NCBI RefSeq assembly: GCF_003205515.1
Contig: NZ_KZ826482.1
Span: 186,001-250,000 of the forward strand
Length of the DNA stretch: 64,000 nucleotides
DNA from: Litorivita pollutaquae
GTDB lineage: Bacteria > Pseudomonadota > Alphaproteobacteria > Rhodobacterales > Rhodobacteraceae
Reading direction: 5' to 3'
This document shows, piece by piece, positions 27,781-38,103 of the stretch. Both the position numbers and the translations under genes were made by a program. Below the pieces are notes generated by a model. It made no database searches, had not been told where the DNA came from, and saw only the letters and a list, made by a program, of their open reading frames with translations. How positions within the stretch are numbered: position 1 is the first letter of the stretch; every line of letters starts with the position of its first letter.

Positions 27781-30054
27781 TCATACCGTTTCATTTACTT
27801 CGGTTTCCCCGCCCTGCGCCGTTGGCGACGTCCGGGGCGCGAGTGGCAAGCGTATCACCGCCATTGCCCCCGCATGCATCGTGCCGCCGAACAGCGGCGC
27901 GTCCTCAAGCGCAAGGCTTCCGCCGTGCTCTTCAATAATTTTCTTCACAATCGGCAGGCCAAGGCCGGTGCCCTTGTCGCGCGTGGTGACATAGGGTTCG
28001 AACAACCGGCCGCGATCTTCTGGCCATCCGGTGCCATTGTCCGCGATGCGAATTTCCGCCATGTCGCCCGCCTCGACGAGGCTGATTTGAATGGTGGGCA
28101 CATAGCCCTCTGGCGCGCCGGCTTCGTTTAGGCTTTCGGTCGCCTCGCCGGCGTTTTTGATCAGATTGGTCAAAGCTTGATGGATCATCGTCGCGTCCAG
28201 ATCGGCATTCACAACCCCATCGGCCCCCTCCAAAGTGATCGTTACATCGGGTTGCCCCGCCCGTTGCAACACCACGGATTCGCCCAAAATCGAGGCAATA
28301 TTTTCGGGGCGGCGCTGCGGCTCGGGCATGCGGGCAAATTTTGAAAACTCATCAACAATTCGCCGCAAGTCATTGGTTTGACGTATAATAACACCCGTGA
28401 GCTGTTCGAGGTTCTCCCCCAACTCCTCATCCAGATGGCGGGTGAATTTCCGTTTGATCCGTTCTGCCGACAATTGAATGGGCGTGAGCGGATTTTTGAT
28501 CTCATGGGCGATCCGGCGGGCGACATCGCCCCATGCCGCCATGCGCTGTGCGGCGACCAAATCGGTCACATCATCAAACGCCACCACATAGCCTTCGCGC
28601 AATCCCTCATCCGAGCGCCGCGTTGACATCCGCACCAACAGGTTTTCCACCTGTCCGGCGCGCGCCACTTTGATTTCTTCCTGCACCACCTCGGAGCCGC
28701 CATGATGCAGCCGTGTGAACAGCGGCCCGAACTCTGGCACCGCCACTTCAACGGCCACGCTTTGCCGTTCTTCGTGCCAATCCAACAGCCGTTCGGCGGA
28801 CCGGTTCACGAAGGAAATGCGCCCCTCTGCATCCAAACCGACAACCCCGGAGGTGACAGAGCTGAGCACGGAATCAAACATCCGGCGCCGGCGTTCGGTT
28901 TGCTCATTGGTATCCAAAAGCTCTTGCCTTTGGCCCTTCAACTGTCGGGTCATCTGGTTGAAATAACGGCCAAGCTGGGCGATTTCATCCTCGCCCTCCT
29001 CTTCGACCACCTGCACATCAAGATTTCCCGACCCGACATGCTGCGCTGCGGAGGTCAACCGCCCGACCGGTCGCGCCAAACGTTCCGCAAACCAAAGTCC
29101 AAGCCAGATCGCCGCCAAAATCAAAATCACGGCAAACCCAAGGTAGAGCAGACCAAATTCAAAAAGCACCCGCCCGCGTTCGCTCTCCAATTGGGTGTAA
29201 AGCCGCGCGGTTTCCTGGGTCTCGTCCAACAGGTTGAGGATATCTCCATCGACATTGCGACTGACGTAGACCAATCGGTCCACAAAAGCCTCAAGCGGGA
29301 CTAAGGCCCTGAATTCATTGTTATCCCAATCCTGAATGATCAACAGCCCTTGATCAATCGCGGTGGCGATCTGCTCTGCTGTCGGCTGTTCGAAATTGAA
29401 CAAATACGACCGTTCCCCACGGGCCCGCAGCGTGCCACTGCTGTCGATGACATAGGCTTCGCGCAAGCCGCGCTGGATCTGAGTCTGTCCTTGGGTCAAG
29501 ACCTCGCGCACCTGCCCGTCTGCCATGAAGCCGCGCGTGCGCCGCGTGGCATCCACGAACCCCGCAAGCGCTCGCGCATCCTGCGCCAAATCGCGGCGGT
29601 GCTCGTCTTCATAGGCCTGTGCCGCTGCCAGCGACGAGCCAACCACTTGGCGCACCCGTTCGGAAAACCACCCCTCCAGCCCAACATTCACCGTCAACAT
29701 TGCAAAAATCGCCACGGTCACCGTTGGGATCAGTGCCATCAATACGAACACACCGGTCAGCCGCAGGTGCAATCGCGATCCCGCCGAATGCGCCCGCCGC
29801 GCGGCAACCATCTGTGCCACCCGTTGCAATACCAATGCGGCAATCGCCAAAATATAAATCAGATCGGCCAGCAGGATCAGCCGCAATGACAAAGACGCCG
29901 CGCCCTGATCCAGGGGGCCGAGAACAAGAAAAGTCGCCAGGGCCAAAACCGGGCCCAGCACCACAAGCCCGAAGGTTGCCGCAGTCTGCACACGTTTCTG
30001 GCGCCGCAAGCGTTGCAGCTTTCGCCAAGTCTGTTTCCGTCTAGGGGAAGCCAA
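27781..30054 (-). CDS. ntrY: NtrY-type membrane sensor histidine kinase
   Basis: About 757 residues. N-terminal membrane helices (three in the first 130 residues) are followed by a periplasmic or extracytoplasmic segment, another helix near residue 300, HAMP, PAS, and a kinase core with H-box [15 protein letters not shown] and ATP-binding motifs IADNGTGWP and GTGLGLPI. It phosphorylates NtrX. Start is uncertain: a TTG at 30054 has a GAGG site and matches the usual short N-terminus; a GTG at 30099 is also in frame. It carries an internal palindrome copy encoding Val-Asp-Arg-Leu-Val. Confidence 0.93.
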   Translation of the reverse strand: MASPRRKQTWRKLQRLRRQKRVQTAATFGLVVLGPVLALATFLVLGPLDQGAASLSLRLILLADLIYILAIAALVLQRVAQMVAARRAHSAGSRLHLRLTGVFVLMALIPTVTVAIFAMLTVNVGLEGWFSERVRQVVGSSLAAAQAYEDEHRRDLAQDARALAGFVDATRRTRGFMADGQVREVLTQGQTQIQRGLREAYVIDSSGTLRARGERSYLFNFEQPTAEQIATAIDQGLLIIQDWDNNEFRALVPLEAFVDRLVYVSRNVDGDILNLLDETQETARLYTQLESERGRVLFEFGLLYLGFAVILILAAIWLGLWFAERLARPVGRLTSAAQHVGSGNLDVQVVEEEGEDEIAQLGRYFNQMTRQLKGQRQELLDTNEQTERRRRMFDSVLSSVTSGVVGLDAEGRISFVNRSAERLLDWHEERQSVAVEVAVPEFGPLFTRLHHGGSEVVQEEIKVARAGQVENLLVRMSTRRSDEGLREGYVVAFDDVTDLVAAQRMAAWGDVARRIAHEIKNPLTPIQLSAERIKRKFTRHLDEELGENLEQLTGVIIRQTNDLRRIVDEFSKFARMPEPQRRPENIASILGESVVLQRAGQPDVTITLEGADGVVNADLDATMIHQALTNLIKNAGEATESLNEAGAPEGYVPTIQISLVEAGDMAEIRIADNGTGWPEDRGRLFEPYVTTRDKGTGLGLPIVKKIIEEHGGSLALEDAPLFGGTMHAGAMAVIRLPLAPRTSPTAQGGETEVNETV
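29267..29282. repeat. Dispersed palindrome copy 9, inside ntrY
   Basis: TAGACCAATCGGTCCA, nearly perfect, within the ntrY coding region. It spells Val-Asp-Arg-Leu-Val-Tyr on the minus strand. Confidence 0.75.
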
Positions 30055-30193
30055 CCGCTGCCCTCTTCCTGATGTGCTGATACAAATGTGCCACAACACC
30101 CCAACAGGATGCGGAGGTCTCTGCTCAGCGAACCGCCATATTTTGTGGTCCTCTCAAGGCATGACGCCTTTGGGCCACTCTTATGTTGCCCTT

Positions 30194-31564
30194 TTACATC
30201 AACTTGCGGCGTCGTGTCACGCGAATATCGAGGTCGGTGATCTTCTTGCGCAAAGTATTCCGGTTAATCCCCAAAAGATCCGCGCATTTTGCCTGATTTC
30301 CACCGGTTGCATCCAATGCAATTTCGATAAGAGGCATCTCGACCTCACGCAAAATCCGCGCATAGACCCCCGGCGGCGGCAACATATTGCCGTGCAAATC
30401 AAAATAGCGCCGCAAATGCCGTGCCACGGCGCCCGATAGCTTCTCGGTGTCGGCCCCGCCAAGCGCCGGTTCAAGCTCGGGCTGATTGCCTAAAACGCTC
30501 TCGACCTCGCTGCGGTTGATTTCGTCAGCGCGGGCGGTCAACACCAACCGACGGATTGCATTTTCAAGCTGTCGCACATTGCCCGGCCAGCTGTAGACCC
30601 GCATCAATTCAAGGGCATCATCGGCAAATCGCCGCGCCGCCGATCCATCCCGTTCGGCCCGGGCCAGAAAATGGTCGGTCAGGAGCGGGATATCATCCAC
30701 CCGTTCGCGCAACGCGGGCACATGAAGCGACGCACCAGACAGCCGGTAATACAGATCCTGCCGCAGCTTCCCCTCATCCATCGCGCGGCTCAAATCGCTT
30801 TGACTGGTGGCCATGAACCGCGGCGTTGAATCGCCGGGCGTGTCCATCATGCGCACAATGCGCGCTTGAACTTCGCTGTCTATATCGCTGATTTCATCAA
30901 ATAAAACCGTCCCACCTTTGGCCCGCGCCAAGACTCGTGATGGCCCTTCCAATTCCGACAGATCCGCCGCCGTTGCCGTCACAAATGGCAGATTACGCCG
31001 GTCGGAAAAATCATGGATCGCCCGTGCAATAAGAGATTTCCCAGTGCCGCTTTCGCCCGAGATCAGCACCGAGAGATCGGTGTTCATCACCTTGGCCACC
31101 AACCGATAAAGCGCCTGCATCGCCGGGGTGCGCCCGACCAATGGCAGCTCATCGGGGCGATCTTTGACCTCGACCTGCGAGGGCGCCCCGCCAGCAGTGC
31201 GCCGCACCTCAAGCGCCCGCGCGGTGCGCTTCATCAGATCCGGTAAATCGAACGGTTTGGGCAGGTAATCATAGGCCTCGGCCTCGGCCGCCTGAATCGC
31301 GGTCATGATTGTGTTTTGCGCCGAAATTACAATCACCGGCAATCCCGGCCGGTCTTCGGCAATTTTGGGCAACATTTCCAGACCATTGCCATCCGGCATC
31401 ATCACATCGGAAATTACCACATCACCTTTGCCTTCGGCGACCCACCGCATCAGCGTGGTCAGGGAAGAGGTCGCATGCACCTTGCACCCGGCGCGGGTCA
31501 AAGCTTGGGTCAAAACGGTGCGAATCGTGCGGTCGTCGTCAGCGACCAAAACAGTGCCATCCAT
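30194..31564 (-). CDS. ntrC: Nitrogen regulator NtrC, Rhodobacter type lacking GAFTGA
   Basis: 456 residues. Receiver domain with phospho-acceptor Asp53 ([13 protein letters not shown]), AAA+ domain with Walker [10 protein letters not shown] and Walker [11 protein letters not shown], and a Fis-type DNA-binding domain ([19 protein letters not shown]). Between Walker A and B the usual loop carrying GAFTGA is missing: [20 protein letters not shown] leads straight to Walker B. In Rhodobacter capsulatus this same loss goes with activation of sigma-70 rather than sigma-54 polymerase. It overlaps ntrB by 1 nt. Confidence 0.96.
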   Translation of the reverse strand: MDGTVLVADDDRTIRTVLTQALTRAGCKVHATSSLTTLMRWVAEGKGDVVISDVMMPDGNGLEMLPKIAEDRPGLPVIVISAQNTIMTAIQAAEAEAYDYLPKPFDLPDLMKRTARALEVRRTAGGAPSQVEVKDRPDELPLVGRTPAMQALYRLVAKVMNTDLSVLISGESGTGKSLIARAIHDFSDRRNLPFVTATAADLSELEGPSRVLARAKGGTVLFDEISDIDSEVQARIVRMMDTPGDSTPRFMATSQSDLSRAMDEGKLRQDLYYRLSGASLHVPALRERVDDIPLLTDHFLARAERDGSAARRFADDALELMRVYSWPGNVRQLENAIRRLVLTARADEINRSEVESVLGNQPELEPALGGADTEKLSGAVARHLRRYFDLHGNMLPPPGVYARILREVEMPLIEIALDATGGNQAKCADLLGINRNTLRKKITDLDIRVTRRRKLM

Positions 31565-32643
31565 CAGGAGGTCTCCTCTGCGTTACGGGGGGCAAGCGGT
31601 AGGGAAATGCGAAATGTCGTGCGGCCCGGGATGCTATCGACCGAGATCCACCCGTCATGATCCGAGATGATCTTGCTGACGAGGGCAAGCCCAAGCCCGG
31701 TGCCGTTCTCGCGGCCCGACACGAAGGGGTCGAAAATATCCCCCGCGATCTCCGGCGGCAGGCCGGGACCATCATCGATAATCTCGATTTGTAACGGTAA
31801 AGACACCCCCGAACCATCGGCGCGGCGCAATCGAAAGCTGTGCTCGTAATAGGTATGAAGGCGAATATTTCCTCCTTTTTTATCGGCAGCTTCCGAGGCG
31901 TTCTTCAACAAGTTCAACACCACCTGCAGCAATTGATCGGGATCCCCCGCCGCCGAAGGCAAAGAGGGGTCGTAATCCTCGGCGATTTTCATATGGGCCC
32001 CGAATCCAAGCAAAGCCGAACGCCGGGCGCGGTCAAGCACATCGTGAATATTAACCGCCTTTACGCGCGGGCGGGACAGATTGCCGAATTGTTCAACCTG
32101 TTCCAAAAGTCCGACAATCCGGCGGGTTTCCTCGACGATCAGATCGGTCAACTCCTGATCCTCCTTGCTCAATCCCATCGACAACAGCTGCGCCGCGCCG
32201 GTGATGCCGGCCAAGGGGTTCTTGATCTCATGGGCCAACATCTCGGCCATGCCAATCGCGGATTTCGCCGCCGATTTGACCGAATGGTTCTGCGTCATCC
32301 GCCCCGCCAATTCACGCGGCGAAATCAAAAACATCATCACCCGCGGCGCATCATTGAGCGGCGAGATTTGCAAATTACAATGCAGCGGCGCGCGTTCGCC
32401 GGTGCCCACATCCACATCATTGACAAACAGGGGCGAGGATTGCGCGCGCGCGCGGCTGAACGCCTCTTCAATTTGTGCGTCGATGGCGAGGCGGTCCCAC
32501 AATGGTTGCCCCTGAATGCTTTTCGCCGAGGTGTTCAAGAACCCTTCGGCGGCGGGATTGATGTCGAGGATCAGATCATTTTCATCGACCAAGAGCGCCG
32601 GCACCGGCAAAGAGGTCCAGATTGCCTCGTAAGATGCAGTCAT
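31564..32643 (-). CDS. ntrB: Nitrogen regulation sensor kinase NtrB
   Basis: 359-residue cytosolic kinase with no membrane helix. PAS domain at residues 1-110, H-box with His138 ([13 protein letters not shown]), and ATP-binding motifs [12 protein letters not shown] and GTGLGLALV. It phosphorylates NtrC and is controlled by the PII signal-transduction protein according to nitrogen status. The start overlaps the dusB stop by 4 nt, and the stop overlaps ntrC. Confidence 0.96.
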   Translation of the reverse strand: MTASYEAIWTSLPVPALLVDENDLILDINPAAEGFLNTSAKSIQGQPLWDRLAIDAQIEEAFSRARAQSSPLFVNDVDVGTGERAPLHCNLQISPLNDAPRVMMFLISPRELAGRMTQNHSVKSAAKSAIGMAEMLAHEIKNPLAGITGAAQLLSMGLSKEDQELTDLIVEETRRIVGLLEQVEQFGNLSRPRVKAVNIHDVLDRARRSALLGFGAHMKIAEDYDPSLPSAAGDPDQLLQVVLNLLKNASEAADKKGGNIRLHTYYEHSFRLRRADGSGVSLPLQIEIIDDGPGLPPEIAGDIFDPFVSGRENGTGLGLALVSKIISDHDGWISVDSIPGRTTFRISLPLAPRNAEETS

Positions 32644-33620
32644 GCCGCCGCCCTCCCTTCGTCAATTGCCTGCGGAATAAGTTTCAGCACCTCAGCACTC
32701 TCGCCGCAGGTCAACACCGCGCGGCGCAACGGTTTCGGCGTCTGCGCCGCATCCATATACCACCCCAAATGCTTACGCGCGGTCCGCAGGCCAAGATCCG
32801 CGCCATAGAAGCTGAGCATTGCTTCATAATGCGTTGAAATCATATCAGAAAGGTCAGATCCGCGCGGCACGTCCGGCGCGCGTCCACCATAAAGGCGATG
32901 CGCAATTTGGGCCAACAGCCACGGGCGCCCCTGCGCTCCGCGCCCGACCATCACCCCATCCGCACCCGAGACCGAAAGCGCCCGCTGCGCCGTCGCCGCA
33001 TCGACGATATCCCCATTGGCGATGACGGGGATGTTCACCGCCTGCTTCACCGCCCGGATCGCCGCCCAATCCGCGCGTCCTTTATAAAACTGGCATCTGG
33101 TGCGACCATGTATCGTGACCATTTGTATTCCTGCATTTTCCGCCCGCGCCGCCAATTCCGGGGCATTCATCATATCCGCGTCCCAACCGAGCCGCGTTTT
33201 CAAGGTCACCGGCACGTCGACCGCGCCAACCACCGCTTCGATCAACCGCAACGCGTGATCCAGATCGCGCAGCAAGGCCGAACCGGAATAGCCATTCACC
33301 ACTTTTTTCGCGGGGCAGCCCATGTTGATGTCGATCACCCGTGCGCCACTGTCTTCGATCTGCTGTGCGGCCCGCGCCATCCATGTGGCCTCGCGCCCGG
33401 CGATTTGCACCGATGTGCCCGCGACACCAAATCCCAATTCCGCCTTCTCGCGCACACCGGGTTTGCCTTGGACCATCTCCTGACTGGCGACCATTTCCGA
33501 CACCACCAATCCGGCACCGAAGCTGGCGACAAGAGAACGGAACGGCAGATCGGTGATCCCCGCAAGCGGCGCCAACAGCACCGGCGGTGTGATTGTCATC
33601 TCTGCCAACGCAAGGGGCAC
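32640..33620 (-). CDS. dusB: tRNA-dihydrouridine synthase (NifR3/DusB type)
   Basis: 326-residue FMN-dependent TIM-barrel enzyme that reduces uridine to dihydrouridine in tRNA. Motifs include LAPLAGITDLPFRSL, the catalytic-Cys segment DINMGCPAKKVVNGYSGSAL, and the HGRTRCQFYKG region. First gene of the nifR3-ntrB-ntrC operon known in Rhodobacter. A GTG start gives an N-terminus of family length; an ATG at 33599 is an alternative. Confidence 0.94.
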   Translation of the reverse strand: MPLALAEMTITPPVLLAPLAGITDLPFRSLVASFGAGLVVSEMVASQEMVQGKPGVREKAELGFGVAGTSVQIAGREATWMARAAQQIEDSGARVIDINMGCPAKKVVNGYSGSALLRDLDHALRLIEAVVGAVDVPVTLKTRLGWDADMMNAPELAARAENAGIQMVTIHGRTRCQFYKGRADWAAIRAVKQAVNIPVIANGDIVDAATAQRALSVSGADGVMVGRGAQGRPWLLAQIAHRLYGGRAPDVPRGSDLSDMISTHYEAMLSFYGADLGLRTARKHLGWYMDAAQTPKPLRRAVLTCGESAEVLKLIPQAIDEGRAAA

Positions 33621-33828
33621 GCGCTTAATCCTTGTGCATTTTCAGTCATTGTTCTTCTTTGCGTACCCCAAGGACCAGAGCGCGACAATGGCATAGGCGC
33701 TGAATTTTGCTACACATTGCGGCATGTGATTAAAATTTAAGCGCACAGCTGCCGCAGCGGTGAAGATTGCCCTTTGCCGCGCTTCGCCCTATGCAGGAGC
33801 GGAGATATTTCAGGTTCAAATCCCACCG

Positions 33829-35079
33829 ATGCCGATGACACCCTCCCCGATCACTCCCCCTGCAATCCGCCCGCGCCGCGCGGCGCTGATCGTTGCTGCA
33901 GGTCGCGGCAGACGCGCCGGCGGCAATGAGCCAAAACAATGGCAACCGCTGGCCGGGGCGCGGGTCGTGGATTGGACATTGGCCCGTTTCGCCGCCCATT
34001 CTGGCATTGATATGATTCAACTGGTGCTGCACCCCGATGATATTGCGCAGATCGCACCACGGGACGGCCTGCGCATTTGCACCGGCGGAGCCAGTCGCAT
34101 GGCCTCTGTGCGTCTCGGGCTTGAGGCTTTGGCCGCCCTGCCCGCCGCGCAGCGACCGGCGCAGGTCCTGATCCATGATGTCGCCCGCCCCTGCGTCAGC
34201 GATGCGGTGATCGATGCGGTGATTGCGGCGCTCGCGGACCATCCCGCCGCCGCCCCCGCTCTTGCTGTCACCGATGCGCTTTGGCGCGGCGAACACAACC
34301 ACGTCAGCGGCACGCAGGACCGGAACGGCCTTTTTCGGGCACAGACCCCGCAAGGGTTTGATTTCGACGCGATCCTCGCCGCGCATCAGCAGGGCGGCGA
34401 TCAAGCCGCCGATGATGTGCAAGTCGCCCGCGCCGCAGGCTTGCCAGTGACCATCACCATGGGCGACGAGGACAATATCAAAATCACCCATCCCGCCGAT
34501 TTCGCCCGTGTCGAAGCAATTTTAACCCGCACCACCGCCCCGGTGCCAAACACCCCGCATCCCAAAACCACCAGAGGAGCCGCCATGACCGCCCGCCCTT
34601 TTGATATCCGTCTTGGCAATGGCTATGACGTGCACCGGTTTACCGATGGCGATCATGTGATTCTTTGCGGTGTGACCATCCCGCATGAGCGCGCGCTTTT
34701 GGGCCATTCCGACGCCGATGTTGGTATGCATGCCGTCACCGATGCGATTTACGGGGCGCTTGCAATTGGAGATATTGGTCGGCATTTCCCGCCCTCGGAT
34801 CCGCAATGGAAAGGCGCCGCAAGCGAGATCTTCCTGGCCCACGCTGGAAAGCTGGCGCGTGAAAACGGGTTCGAGATCAGCAACATAGACTGCACTCTTA
34901 TATGCGAGCGCCCGAAAATCGGGCCCCACGCCACAGCCATGCAAACTGAATTGGCGCGGATTTTGCAAATCGACGCTGCGCGCATATCCGTCAAAGCCAC
35001 CACCTCCGAACGGCTCGGCTTCACCGGCCGCGAGGAAGGCATCGCCTCCATCGCCACAGCCACTTTGATCAATCAGTAA
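33829..35079 (+). CDS. ispDF: Bifunctional IspD/IspF enzyme of the MEP isoprenoid pathway
   Basis: About 416 residues. The N-terminal IspD cytidylyltransferase has [14 protein letters not shown] and the substrate region HDVARPCVS. The C-terminal IspF half has [11 protein letters not shown] and [20 protein letters not shown], carrying the metal-binding Asp and His residues. The protein performs the CTP-dependent third step and the cyclisation fifth step. Fusion of the two is common in alphaproteobacteria. The start is uncertain: 33829, 33835 and a GTG at 33760 are all in frame, and the ribosome site is weak. Confidence 0.95.
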   Translation: MPMTPSPITPPAIRPRRAALIVAAGRGRRAGGNEPKQWQPLAGARVVDWTLARFAAHSGIDMIQLVLHPDDIAQIAPRDGLRICTGGASRMASVRLGLEALAALPAAQRPAQVLIHDVARPCVSDAVIDAVIAALADHPAAAPALAVTDALWRGEHNHVSGTQDRNGLFRAQTPQGFDFDAILAAHQQGGDQAADDVQVARAAGLPVTITMGDEDNIKITHPADFARVEAILTRTTAPVPNTPHPKTTRGAAMTARPFDIRLGNGYDVHRFTDGDHVILCGVTIPHERALLGHSDADVGMHAVTDAIYGALAIGDIGRHFPPSDPQWKGAASEIFLAHAGKLARENGFEISNIDCTLICERPKIGPHATAMQTELARILQIDAARISVKATTSERLGFTGREEGIASIATATLINQ

Positions 35080-35092
35080 AGCGAGAGCCCCC

Positions 35093-35614
35093 ATGACGAC
35101 CCACCGCGCCCCGCATTCGACACCTTTGACGCACCTCATCGCCACCTGTTTTCATGTCGGCCATTTGCGCCCTGCGCCCGGCACATGGGGGTCACTGGCC
35201 GCACTGCCGATGGCATGGGGCATCCACCAGATCGCCGGCTTCTCGGGGCTGGTCGCGGCAACGACCCTCGTGTTTGCATTGGGTTGGTGGGCGACGGCGC
35301 GTGAGACCCGCGAGGCCGCGGATCATGACCCGTCAGAGATCGTCATTGACGAAGTGGTCGGACAATGGATTGCGCTTTTTACCATTTCCTATGGCGCCGA
35401 ATTTGCCGGGGTAGATATTCTTAAGCTCTATCCCGGTTGGATCGCGGGGTTCTTGCTGTTCCGGCTGTTCGACATCACCAAATGGGGTTGGGTGGGACGC
35501 GCCGACCGGCGCGGCGATGCGCTCGGTGTTATGCTGGACGATGTCATCGCGGGCCTCTTTGCGGCCGCTGTCACTGCGGCCCTCGCCGCCATCGCCCATG
35601 GGGTATTGCTATGA
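35093..35614 (+). CDS. pgpA: Phosphatidylglycerophosphatase A
   Basis: 173-residue membrane protein with four hydrophobic stretches. PgpA motifs: GHLRPAPGTWGSLAALP near residue 20, DPSEIVIDEVVGQW, and FRLFDITKWGWVGRADRR. It dephosphorylates phosphatidylglycerol phosphate in inner-membrane lipid synthesis. It follows ispDF by 13 nt and overlaps the next gene by 4 nt, so the three form an operon. Confidence 0.95.
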   Translation: MTTHRAPHSTPLTHLIATCFHVGHLRPAPGTWGSLAALPMAWGIHQIAGFSGLVAATTLVFALGWWATARETREAADHDPSEIVIDEVVGQWIALFTISYGAEFAGVDILKLYPGWIAGFLLFRLFDITKWGWVGRADRRGDALGVMLDDVIAGLFAAAVTAALAAIAHGVLL

Positions 35615-36102
35615 TTGCAGAAGAGCTTGCCAACCGTCTTTTGGAGGCCGCCAAAGCCCGCGGCGCAATGGTCACCACCGCCGAAAGCTGCACCGGCGGG
35701 ATGTTGGGCGCGGCGATCACCGATATTGCCGGGTCCTCGGCGGTGTTTGAGCGCGGCTTCCTGACCTATACCAATGCCGCCAAAGAAGAGATGCTCGGCG
35801 TCTCCGCCGCGACGCTCAGCGCCCATGGCGCGGTCTCTGAAGAGGTGGCGCGCGAAATGGCAGCAGGCGCGCTGGCGCGCTCTCATGCCGATTTGGCCGT
35901 GGCAATCACCGGCATTGCCGGTCCGGGCGGCAGCGACAACAAACCCGAAGGGCGGGTATGCTTCGGTCTTGCGCAAGCCAACGCCCCCCTTCATGCAGAA
36001 ACCACCGACTTTGGCCCACTGGGCCGCAGTGCAGTGCGGCAGTTTTCGGTGCAAAACGCACTGATGCTGTTGATCGAGGCTCTGGAAACGCCGCGCGCGT
36101 AA
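35611..36102 (+). CDS. pncC: Nicotinamide-nucleotide amidohydrolase, CinA C-terminal domain type
   Basis: 163 residues representing only the C-terminal amidase domain of CinA. Motifs: TTAESCTGGMLGAAITDI with the catalytic Ser/Lys environment, GFLTYTNAAKEEMLGV, and AITGIAGPGGSDNKPEG. It converts nicotinamide mononucleotide to nicotinic acid mononucleotide and ammonia in NAD recycling. Stand-alone versions are usual in this order. The start overlaps the pgpA stop (ATGA). Confidence 0.92.
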   Translation: MIAEELANRLLEAAKARGAMVTTAESCTGGMLGAAITDIAGSSAVFERGFLTYTNAAKEEMLGVSAATLSAHGAVSEEVAREMAAGALARSHADLAVAITGIAGPGGSDNKPEGRVCFGLAQANAPLHAETTDFGPLGRSAVRQFSVQNALMLLIEALETPRA

Positions 36103-36194
36103 ACCGGTGCGGCACAATATTCCCATTTCGCCCATTATTCGCGCAAACACCTACATTCACCGCACATAAATGCGGCAATTTGCAATTTGCTCAA

Positions 36195-36200
36195 TATAAT
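36195..36200 (+). promoter_or_regulatory. Perfect -10 box upstream of amtB
   Basis: TATAAT, 90 nt before the amtB start. No match to TTGACA at the correct distance (36172-36177 is GCGGCA), which fits an activator-dependent sigma-70 promoter. NtrC of this organism lacks the sigma-54 loop, so NtrC-driven sigma-70 transcription is a reasonable guess. Confidence 0.45.
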
Positions 36201-36289
36201 AGCGCAAACAAAGCCTCTCGCCCCTTTTCGCATCAATGCAAAGACGCTTTCAGCCCCGAAACTGACAACAGATCTTTCGGAGGGGACAG

Positions 36290-37468
36290 ATGAACGCCGC
36301 AGATACCGCGTGGATTATCACCGCGACAGCCTTGGTGCTGTTTATGACATTGCCGGGGCTTGCCCTGTTTTATGGCGGGCTGGTGCGCGCCCGTAATGTG
36401 CTCAGCGTTTTCATGCATTGCTATGCGATTGCATGTTTGATGAGCGTGCTTTGGTTCGCTTTTGGCTACTCCATCGCCTTTGGTGACGGTAATGCCTATT
36501 GGGGCGGCCTTGGTAAAATGTTCCTTGACGGGATCGACGCCGACACGCTGTCCGGCAATTTGCCCGAAGTGCTGTTCTTTGCCTTCCAGATGACCTTTGC
36601 GATCATCACCCCCGCGCTGATTGTCGGGGCTTATGTGGAACGCATCGGTTTTGGCTTTGTACTACTGTTTTCCGGCCTTTGGATGTTGCTGTGCTATGCG
36701 CCGGTGACCCATTGGATTTGGGGCGGCGGTTTCTTGTCCGATGGCGGTATTTTCGGAGAGACCGGCGTCAAGGATTTCGCGGGTGGTATTGTCGTGCATG
36801 AAACCGCAGGTTTGGCCGCTCTTCTGATCGCCGTCTTCCTTGGCCCGCGCCGCGATCATAGCAAACCGCCCCATTCGCCCGGTTTCGTCATGATCGGCGC
36901 GGCGATGCTTTGGGTGGGCTGGTTCGGCTTTAACGGCGGCTCGCAATTGGCCGCAGACGGCGGCGCCGCCATGGCGATCACCGTCACGCATATTTCGGCG
37001 GCGATGGCGTCGCTGACGTGGGCGCTGTGGGAAAAGATCAAATTCGGCAAAGCATCCCTTGTCGGCATCGTGACCGGCACGATTGCCGGCCTTGCCTCGA
37101 TCACCCCCGCATCCGGATTTGTCGGCCCCGTTGAGGCGATGATCATCGGCGCGATTGCCGGTATTGGCTGCCAAGAGGCGGTGAACCTGATCCGCAACAC
37201 GCTCAAGATCGATGATACGCTTGACGTGTTTGCCGTACACGGCGTCGGCGGGATTTTCGGCACCATCATGATCGCGGCCTTCGGTGCGGGGTCTTGGGCA
37301 GCACAGCTCGGGTCGCTGGCCATCGTTGGCGTTTTCACCTGTGTGGTGACGGTCGTCTTGATCAAAATCGTCGGGTGGATCACCCCGTTGCGTGTCGATG
37401 CGGAAACCGAAACCGGCGGGCTTGATTTGATCGTCCACGGTGAACGCGCTTACGATCACGCCTCATAG
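36290..37468 (+). CDS. amtB: Ammonium transporter
   Basis: 392 residues and eleven membrane helices. Amt signatures include MTLPGLALFYGGLVRARNVL in the first helices, FAFQMTFAIITPALI, and the pore His pair within IVVHETAG and FAVHGVGGIFGT. It conducts ammonium/ammonia across the inner membrane. The start has GGAGGGG nearby. No glnK gene precedes it, unlike the common glnK-amtB pair. The ntr regulatory cluster is about 3 kb away. A terminator follows 20 nt after the stop. Confidence 0.96.
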   Translation: MNAADTAWIITATALVLFMTLPGLALFYGGLVRARNVLSVFMHCYAIACLMSVLWFAFGYSIAFGDGNAYWGGLGKMFLDGIDADTLSGNLPEVLFFAFQMTFAIITPALIVGAYVERIGFGFVLLFSGLWMLLCYAPVTHWIWGGGFLSDGGIFGETGVKDFAGGIVVHETAGLAALLIAVFLGPRRDHSKPPHSPGFVMIGAAMLWVGWFGFNGGSQLAADGGAAMAITVTHISAAMASLTWALWEKIKFGKASLVGIVTGTIAGLASITPASGFVGPVEAMIIGAIAGIGCQEAVNLIRNTLKIDDTLDVFAVHGVGGIFGTIMIAAFGAGSWAAQLGSLAIVGVFTCVVTVVLIKIVGWITPLRVDAETETGGLDLIVHGERAYDHAS

Positions 37469-37487
37469 GCTATGGAATGCACAAAAC

Positions 37488-37519
37488 AAAAGGCCCTCGC
37501 AGAAATGCGGGGGCCTTTT
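37488..37519 (+). terminator. Terminator after amtB
   Basis: Stem AAAAGGCCC-CGC with GCG-GGGCCTTTT (two internal mismatched bases) and a 6-nt loop. A/T flanks on both sides make it potentially bidirectional for the convergent COQ10-like gene. Confidence 0.85.
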
Positions 37520-37573
37520 GTCGTCGGATTATCGTTTAAAGAGCCGGCTGCGCCTAAACCGCATGACGCGCAA

Positions 37574-38032
37574 TCATGCCGATCCGTAAAGCGCTGCGGC
37601 GCGGCGTTCAAACGCCCGCACAATGCGCTGCATTGCCTCATTGAAAACCACACCAATAATGCCCTGTAAGATCGCGTTTTTAAACTCAAAATCAACAAAG
37701 AACGTCACATCGCAACCGCCATCCGCATCCGCAAAAGCCCAGTTGGATTTCATATATTTGAACGGCCCGTCAAGATATTCGGTATCCACCTTCATCTGAT
37801 CGGGAAACAGGGTCACACGGCTGCCGAACTTCTCGCGGAAGACCTTGAAGGAAATCACCAAATCCGCCTCCATCACCTCGGCATTCTCTACGCCCTCTAG
37901 CGGCGTGATTGACCGGATGCGCGCGGCGGAGCACCAGGGTAAGAACTGCGGGTAGGCGGCAACATCCGCAACCAGATCATACATCTGTGCGGCAGTATAC
38001 GGCAGGTGGCGGGTTTCGGAATGCGTCGGCAT
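37574..38032 (-). CDS. COQ10/RatA-like START-domain protein (ubiquinone-binding)
   Basis: 152 residues covering a single polyketide-cyclase/START fold. The start MPTHSETRHLPYTAAQMYDL and the DVAAYPQFLPWCSAARI segment are the family hallmark, with FKYMKSNWAFAD further on. Mitochondrial COQ10 binds coenzyme Q and supports respiration; the bacterial RatA label comes from E. coli. In alphaproteobacteria a quinone role is more likely. It is head to head with hpt. Confidence 0.9.
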   Translation of the reverse strand: MPTHSETRHLPYTAAQMYDLVADVAAYPQFLPWCSAARIRSITPLEGVENAEVMEADLVISFKVFREKFGSRVTLFPDQMKVDTEYLDGPFKYMKSNWAFADADGGCDVTFFVDFEFKNAILQGIIGVVFNEAMQRIVRAFERRAAALYGSA

Positions 38033-38103
38033 AATCTCTTGGTTTTTTCGTGACTTGTGCCCCCCATGTCGTAGAGTAGGCAGGGAAAATCAAGGGGGAA
38101 TAG

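Noticed and set aside
33813-33830. TRNA-like T-arm sequence GGTTCAAATCC before ispDF
   Set aside because: The flanking bases do not form a 5-bp T stem, and no acceptor or anticodon stem can be drawn around it.
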